Origin: Symmetrospora coprosmae
Lineage: Eukaryota; Basidiomycota; Cystobasidiomycetes; Symmetrosporaceae
DNA: 64,000 nt
NCBI GenBank assembly: GCA_008802785.1
Contig: VUYT01000015.1
Span: forward strand, 1-64,000
Direction of reading: 5' to 3'
Of the stretch, positions 59,101 to 64,000 are shown one piece after another (the stretch's first letter is position 1; each line of letters begins with the position of its first letter). The notes beneath the pieces are model-generated. The model was not told where the DNA came from. It made no database searches and worked only from the letters and a program-made list of their open reading frames with translations. The translations under genes and the position numbers were made by a program.

Positions 59101-60806
59101 GCCGGTGCCGGATGTCGTACATTGGTTCCCGAGCGTACCACAGTTGTTGACATCGGTCGAGGTAGCGACACAGCTCTTGTTGTCAGCCGCTGCAGTGTAA
59201 CCGCTCTGGCAGGTCAGACGGCATGAGCCGGTGACGCAGCTTCCGGATTGGACGCCGGTGCCGGATGTCGTGCACTGGTTGCCGATGGTGCCGCAGTTGT
59301 TGACGTCCGAAGAAGTGGCCACACAGCTCTTGTTGTCGGCGGCTGCAGTGTAACCGCTCTGGCAGGTGAGACGGCACGAGCCGGTAACACAGCTGCCGGA
59401 CTGGACGCCGGTTCCGGATGTCGTGCACCTGTTGCCGACAGTGCCACAGTTGTTAACGTCTGAGGAAGTGGCCACGCAGCTCTTGTTGTCGGCGGCTGCC
59501 GTGTAACCGCTCTGGCAGGTCAACCGGCACGAGCCGGTCACGCAGCTTCCGGACTGGACGCCAGTGCCGGATGTCGTGCACCTGTTGCCGACAGTGCCAC
59601 AGTTGTTGACGTCGGTCGAGGTAGCGACACAGCTCTTGTTGTCGGCAGAGGCAGTATAGCCCGAGGCGCAAGCGAGCTGGCACGAGCCGTTGACGCAAGA
59701 ACCAGATGAGACGCCCGTGCCGCTGGTAGTGCAAACGTTGCCAGCAGTACCGCAGCTGCAGCAAAGTAAGAAGGGTTCGAGTTCAGTAAACATACGCTGC
59801 AGTTCGCTAGATCAGAAGACCGGCTACTCACTTATTGTTGTCGGAAGCGAAGGGGTTGGTGCACTTGTAGTTGACACAGACGGTACCGGCAGCGCACGAA
59901 TTGTCATCTCCGTTCGGCGAAAGACCGCCGTAACCGCAGTTAGAGCCAGCAGGCAGACCGGCGGTGTTGGAGGATGTAGCGAAACAGACGCTCTGGTAGC
60001 AGGCTGAGTTGGTTAGACCAGTCTGCCTCTGGCAGTCGGCGTTGGTCGAGCAGCCATATCGAGCGCAGACTCCGTTGCTTGCATACGAGCCGTCCTTGCA
60101 TGTGAGAGTGGCCGTGCAGCTCTTGCCATCGGTGGAGCGCGTGTAGCCAGAGGCGCAGGTGAGCTGGCAGGCTGCGTGTGCGCGAGACCCAATACGCTCA
60201 GCTCTGTCAAGACCGCATGGAAGATGGGAACTTACCAGAGTTGGTGCAGGTGCCAGAGGCGACACCAGTTCCAGAAGTCGTGCAGGTGTTACCGAGACGA
60301 CCGCAGTTGTTAACGTCGTTGGTGAGGCTGACACAGTCTTGGCCGTCGGAAGTGAGCGTGTAGCCGCTTGCACAGACACAGTAAGGGCTGCTCCTGCCCG
60401 AGGTCGTCCAGCCATCCTCACAGCCGACCCAGCATGTAGAGCCGGTACAGCCGATAAGTGATCCTACACCGGGCTGGTTCGCATAGCCGTTGTAGCACTG
60501 CTGGTTTCGGGTGGAGGAGCATCTGTTGGGACGAGGTGCCAGCGTCAGCGACAACGTCGGGCTCGGCTTGCCGAAATATCTGACGGCCACCTACTCCCAG
60601 ACACCGTAGTGACGCTTTTGCAGACGGTGATCCCGCTTTGTGGATCGCTTTGCACGCGCGTCCATGGGAATGCCCACGATGAGCTCGTTAGGGTCTGCGC
60701 CAAGGGCGAGGTCGTTGGCATTGGGAAACTCGGCCAGGTCCTGCGCGCCAACGAGAGCAGGCAGCAGGACCGTAGCGAAGAGGGAGATGATGGTCGATGA
60801 CCGCAT
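56167..60806 (-). CDS. PriA-like secreted cysteine-rich protein with nested tandem repeats
   Basis: Eight exons (60806-60595, 60522-60236, 60171-59832, 59755-58506, 58447-58358, 58293-58155, 58092-56926, 56863-56167) sum to 1,393 residues. A signal peptide (MRSSTIISLFATVLLPALVG) is followed by an N-terminal segment with Lys-Arg pairs typical of Kex2 sites. The body is made of about seventeen 51-residue units with six cysteines each (consensus VNNCGTxGNxCTTSGTGVQ, SGSCVTGSCRLTCQSGYTA, DNKSCVAT), in blocks of 1, 8, 6 and 2. Between blocks lies a linker domain with NADCQxKTG, GLPAGSxCG, GDDNxC and VCVNYKCxNPF. The C-terminal domain (CPTGETACPI, GGFECMDTSTAIESCGGC, GQDCTKI) matches the PriA family of basidiomycetes. 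Likely extracellular or cell-wall associated; precise role unknown. Confidence 0.85.
56600..60330 (-). repeat. Nested coding repeat: ~17 units of 153 bases in four blocks
   Basis: Units of 153 bases (51 codons) occur once around 60330-60100, eight times in 59755-58560, six times in 58092-57170 and twice in 56863-56600. The linker domain recurs between blocks, so there is a higher-order repeat. Neighbouring units in the eight-copy block differ mostly at synonymous sites and two are identical in protein sequence, which suggests recent unequal crossing-over or gene conversion. Three introns interrupt the first unit of a block at the same place, before the first Cys. Confidence 0.9.
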
Positions 60807-62364
60807 GGTGATTGATGGGATGCGGTACTTGTTGGGTTGGCGTCGAGAAGAGGGCTCTGGACGCTCTCTCGTGTGGATGGCGGTGGTGATTAGTGAATGT
60901 GGAGGTGACCTTGAGTGCCCTCTAGAGTAAGTTGAATTCGCGTCAAGTGAGGGTGAACGTAGTACGTATGCGACTAATGCTCTTGGCTAAGAGCCCTTCT
61001 TGGGTGTGAGTCAGATGCTATGAAGAGAGAGAGAGAAGGGAGAGGAGAGGAAGGGCAGCAGATGAGAGTCGAGTAAAAGTAAGGCACAGTGAGTAGGCGG
61101 TATCGCATGCAGTCCCTCGCTCGGGATGCATAATTCTCTTTGATGCGTCGAGCAGGTCAGCTCTTTACGCGCAATCTAACCCTCCTCGGGTGCGGGGCCT
61201 GAGGTGGGCCTGGAACCGCGGCAGAGTAGTCCCATGCGTGATGCAGCAGAACTTTCAGGCCCCTCTAGCTTTGTGCCTGTGACGATGTCGTGCTGTATAA
61301 GCCAGCACTTGCCATGTTTGTGCTGGTGCAGCAGGTGGCCGGCCAGCCCCGAGATCCAGGCTATCCCCTGCTTCGCGGTCTAGCCTGAGAGACGGGTTCA
61401 GTTCGGCAGCATGCACATGCGTACAGCCGCCCTGCATTGCTTGCTTCTTTTCATCGACCTGTTCCTGCGCATCCAGCTTCCACTTCTGGGAGGGGTGCGC
61501 CGACGAGGCAGGAAGTAGAAACGCACCCGCCGCCGCCGGCTCTCACTTTCCGCAATTGGAAGGGGTCGCCGCGGAGAGGGCAGGCGAGGCGGCAGTTCGT
61601 CACTCGCAGGAAACGAAAGAACCGAGCGAGCATGGCTATCGATATCGAGGAAGGATCTCATTGCATTCATGGTACCAGATGCGCGGTGGGACCACTCGTC
61701 CTTCCAAGCGTCTCCTGCAGGCGGCCGGATCTCTCGAGGTCCCGCAGACACGTGATTTGCAGCTGGCGCGAACGCGGACGCTCGCGCAACTGGACAGTGT
61801 CGACTCCACCTCTGTTCATCCAGCATACGCTGTAGCACCAGTAGCAGGCTTGTCCCTTCTGAGTACTCGGAAGCACTTGCTGCCTCTGATGGATGTATGC
61901 TGACGGAGGATGCACGGCAAGAGCCAGGCTTCCTGCGGAACTTGCCGTGCTTCCTGCGGAAGCTGACGGATGCTCGCGTGGCTCAGTGCCTGGCCTTTGG
62001 AGTTGCAGCCTGAACTTTTGCAAACATCAGCTGCCTTCTCGGCTTCGCCAGCGGCGTACAAGCGCATGGCTCGTATGCAGTGGCCAGTCTCCGCGCATTG
62101 CTCGCGCTGACCGAATCAGATAGCCGTTGTAATACGGGCCCAGCTGAGCGGCCCACCGCCTGGTAGGACTGCGTCTCATGGCCTGTCATCAACTTAGAAT
62201 GTGTAGTGACGGAGTCGCAGGTCATAGGCGTAGACAGACACTTCAACGCCAACCTGACATCTACTCCCGTCTGTTGAGCGCTAGTCCTGGCCTGCATAGA
62301 CAATCCGGGCACTGCTCGCCTCACTGATCCGTTCCGACTGGTTCTCGACATTGAGCTTCACGAC
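60807..62364. other. Long divergent intergenic region PriA-like / NIF3-like
   Basis: 1,558 bases without a recognisable gene. A purine tract with GA repeats runs from about 61023 to 61065 on the plus strand, inside the likely PriA-like 5' promoter or leader. Open frames of 60-146 codons on both strands show no family character. Confidence 0.5.
61023..61065. repeat. GA-rich purine tract
   Basis: The plus strand is almost purely G and A here, with five GA dinucleotides in a row, so the PriA-like coding strand carries a CT tract about 220 bases upstream of its ATG. Such pyrimidine tracts are common in strongly expressed fungal promoters. Confidence 0.6.
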
Positions 62365-63388
62365 ATGGCCGTACGACATTCTGAGCTCTATCGCTTCTTC
62401 AGTCACATCTGTCCGAATGAGGAGCTTCTCTATCACTCGCCGCTCCCGCTTTCACGACCCTACCACCCGTCTCGAACCGGCTTTGCGGCACACGTCCTGA
62501 TCCTATCCCTGACGCCCACGGAAGGCGTCTATGATGCGCTTGCGGCGGCTTCCGAACGAGGGCAGCGCTCGTGTGTTTTTCTCCATCGCCCTTTCCGCCT
62601 TGACCGGCGGCGCGTTCCGGTTCGTGCACTCGAGGTGCCCACGCGTGGAGAAGCCGGAGCGCTCTGTCATCAAGGCTCATATGTACTCCAACTGCCACTC
62701 TCCCTCTTCACGCTCTTGTGCTGCTCGCGCAAACTCCTCGCAGCACGGCACACTCGTTCTCAAATCGCATACATCGTTCGACGAGGTCCTTACTACCGGC
62801 TGGAGCGAGGCTTTTGCAGATGCGATTGGTGTCAGGCAGGATGGCAGGGTCTGTCTAGCGGGTTACAAGAACAACCCGGATAGGAGGATTGGCCTGCTCG
62901 GTCGAATGCGAGTACCGGCGCTCGCGGAGACGTATGCCGAACGGATCTCTCAGGCCTTCGGAGGTCACGATGCCATCCTCCTGCCCGAGAGTGGCACAGA
63001 GGATGAAGCGACAGAGGCGCAATCAGCACACGACACGCTTGTTGACGTGCTAGTGAGTCTGAATGCCTTCACCCCGGAAGTCCTGACAAGGGTGGTCAGC
63101 GAGGTGGAAACCCTGGGATCGTCGGCCTCCCGCACGATTGCAGTAACAGGCGCGATAAGGGAGCCGGGCATGGAGGAAGCTCGCAGGCTCGGACTGAGCG
63201 TCGCAGCCGTAGGTCACAAGCGATGCGAGGACTGGGGGATACGGTACCTCATCGAGCGGGCAAAGGCGAGGTACCCGTCAATGCAGGTTCAGTGGGTGGA
63301 CGAGGAGGAGTTGCCGCCGCCGCCGAAGCCTGCGAAGAGTGTACCTGTAGAAGCGGTAGTTGATGCGCCTCCAAAGCAAGCAGCATGA
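62365..63388 (+). CDS. NIF3/DUF34-family metal-binding-type protein
   Basis: Two exons (62365-62619 and 62744-63388) give 299 residues. The first contains HVLILSLTPTEGVYDALAAA and VFLHRPFRLDRRRVP, the second continues HGTLVLKSHTSFDEVLTTGW. Later blocks are NNPDRRIGLLGRMRVPALAE, RTIAVTGAIREPGMEEARRL and SVAAVGHKRCEDWGIRYL, corresponding to the GEMSHHD...H region of NIF3. NIF3 (DUF34) proteins form rings and usually bind two metals; the biochemical role is unsettled. The 124-base intron is longer than most here. Reading straight through it gives a false N-terminus. A Pro/Ala/Val-rich tail follows the domain. Which His residues serve as ligands cannot be judged by eye. Confidence 0.7.
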
Positions 63389-63594
63389 GCGACGCCTGCA
63401 TCGGATGCGTGAGCCTCGAGATGCCGAAATGTCGGCAACAACTGTTCCGTTCGGCGGACCTCCGTCGTTCCCATCGATCACCACCCGGACGACCCGCTGC
63501 ACGCGCTTTCGTGACTTGCGAAGCATCGCCTCTGTCGCGCACTCTGCCGCTTGCCTCAGTGCCAAAACCGCACCTTCCTACGCTCGTCGCAGCC

Positions 63595-64000
63595 ATGTCT
63601 GCGGGCTACTTCATCTACGCCGGCTTCAAGCCATGTCTCAAGGTGCGCCCTGGGCTTGGCCAGAGCTAGTCTTCGCGCCTCCGTTCCTGAGCAGAGGATC
63701 TCCGGAAGAGACAAGTCGCCCAGTAACTGACTCCCGCTTTCGTACTCGCACAGATGATGCTGACCATAGGTGCGACTTGCGAGCCCTTTCGGAATCTCCC
63801 AAGCTGCCAAGCTGACTGGTGGCGAACTGATACTTCGGCTTAAACTTCCTGCATTAAACAAACACCTACCCCTGACCACTCCTCTGCCTCTCCGATGTCA
63901 TACGCTCTTTCTGGTATCCTATCGACCCGCTCACAGGAGCAGGATATGGCCTGTCGAAGAGCGGACGCTTCCCTCCCGCCGCGTCGAAGGGTCTCTCGCA
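63595..64000 (+). CDS. Auxin-efflux-carrier-type transporter, 5' part only
   Basis: Exons 63595-63642, 63754-63769 (16 bases) and 63937 to the window end join to MSAGYFIYAGFKPCLK, MMLTIG and AGYGLSKSGRFPPAASKGLS. This resembles the first membrane helix of the auxin efflux carrier / Ecm3 family of fungal transporters (pattern: KxxLTxGxGxxLxKxG...P...KGLS). The gene continues beyond the window. The very short second exon is supported by the frame and by the conserved joint. Confidence 0.6.

Noticed and set aside
62531-62743. Upstream extension MMRLRRLPNEGSARVFFS of the NIF3-like protein
   Set aside because: It crosses a likely intron; the splice from 62619 to 62744 joins HRPFRLDRRRVP to GTLVLKSHTSFDE, which is family-like.

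Overview
This is nuclear DNA of a filamentous or yeast-like fungus, most probably a basidiomycete. The genes are GC-rich, closely packed on both strands, and cut by many very short introns (about 45-95 bases, GTRNGY...YAG). The products fit: a secreted PriA-like cysteine-rich protein (a basidiomycete family), a CtBP-like dehydrogenase, and yeast/filamentous-type Ilv6, Chz1 and Gdh2. I lean to the Ustilaginomycotina side (Exobasidiomycetes-like), but that is an impression and not a measurement. I see no CRISPR array, prophage, retroelement or other transposon, and no tRNA or rRNA gene that I can support. The window opens with 18 G's, which looks like a contig edge.

Layout. 1-2068: no recognisable gene. 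2069-7907: CtBP-like 2-hydroxyacid dehydrogenase (+), acetolactate synthase regulatory subunit ilv6 (-), a WDR68/DCAF7-type WD40 protein (+), ribosome biogenesis factor rrs1 (-). 8336-17700: germinal-centre STE20-like kinase (-), threonine synthase thr4 (-), PRMT3-type arginine methyltransferase (+), METTL24-like methyltransferase (+). 17847-29041: a run of minus-strand genes: an unknown repeat-motif protein, dihydroxy-acid dehydratase ilv3, the LETM1 homologue mdm38 and the mitofusin fzo1. 29503-38496: unknown acidic protein (+), MOV10/Upf1-like SF1 helicase (-), mRNA export cofactor nxt1 (+), WRAP53/TCAB1-like WD40 protein (-), H2A.Z chaperone chz1 (+). 38900-48454: Mak32-like PfkB protein (+), asparaginase with ankyrin repeats (-), a mitochondrial helical protein (-), NAD-glutamate dehydrogenase gdh2 (-). 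50434-64000: amino-acid permease (+), zinc-finger protein with a PIP-box-like motif (+), autophagy protein atg101 (-), the giant repeat protein PriA-like (-), a NIF3-family protein (+) and the 5' end of an auxin-efflux-carrier-type transporter (+).

How the genes work together. Three enzymes of the Thr/Ile/Val/Leu route (Ilv6, Thr4, Ilv3) lie within 19 kb. Three consecutive co-oriented genes encode mitochondrial proteins (Ilv3, Mdm38, Fzo1). Asparaginase, Gdh2 and an amino-acid permease lie within 12.6 kb and could all serve use of amino acids as nitrogen or carbon source. This linkage is observed; co-regulation is inference.

The most unusual things are gene-structural: a 5-base internal exon in ilv6, a 4-base first coding exon in the asparaginase, a 16-base exon in the transporter, an atg101 gene in six small exons that no single ORF reveals, and the nested tandem-repeat architecture of the PriA-like protein. 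Exon coordinates were worked out by hand from splice signals, reading-frame closure and family conservation.
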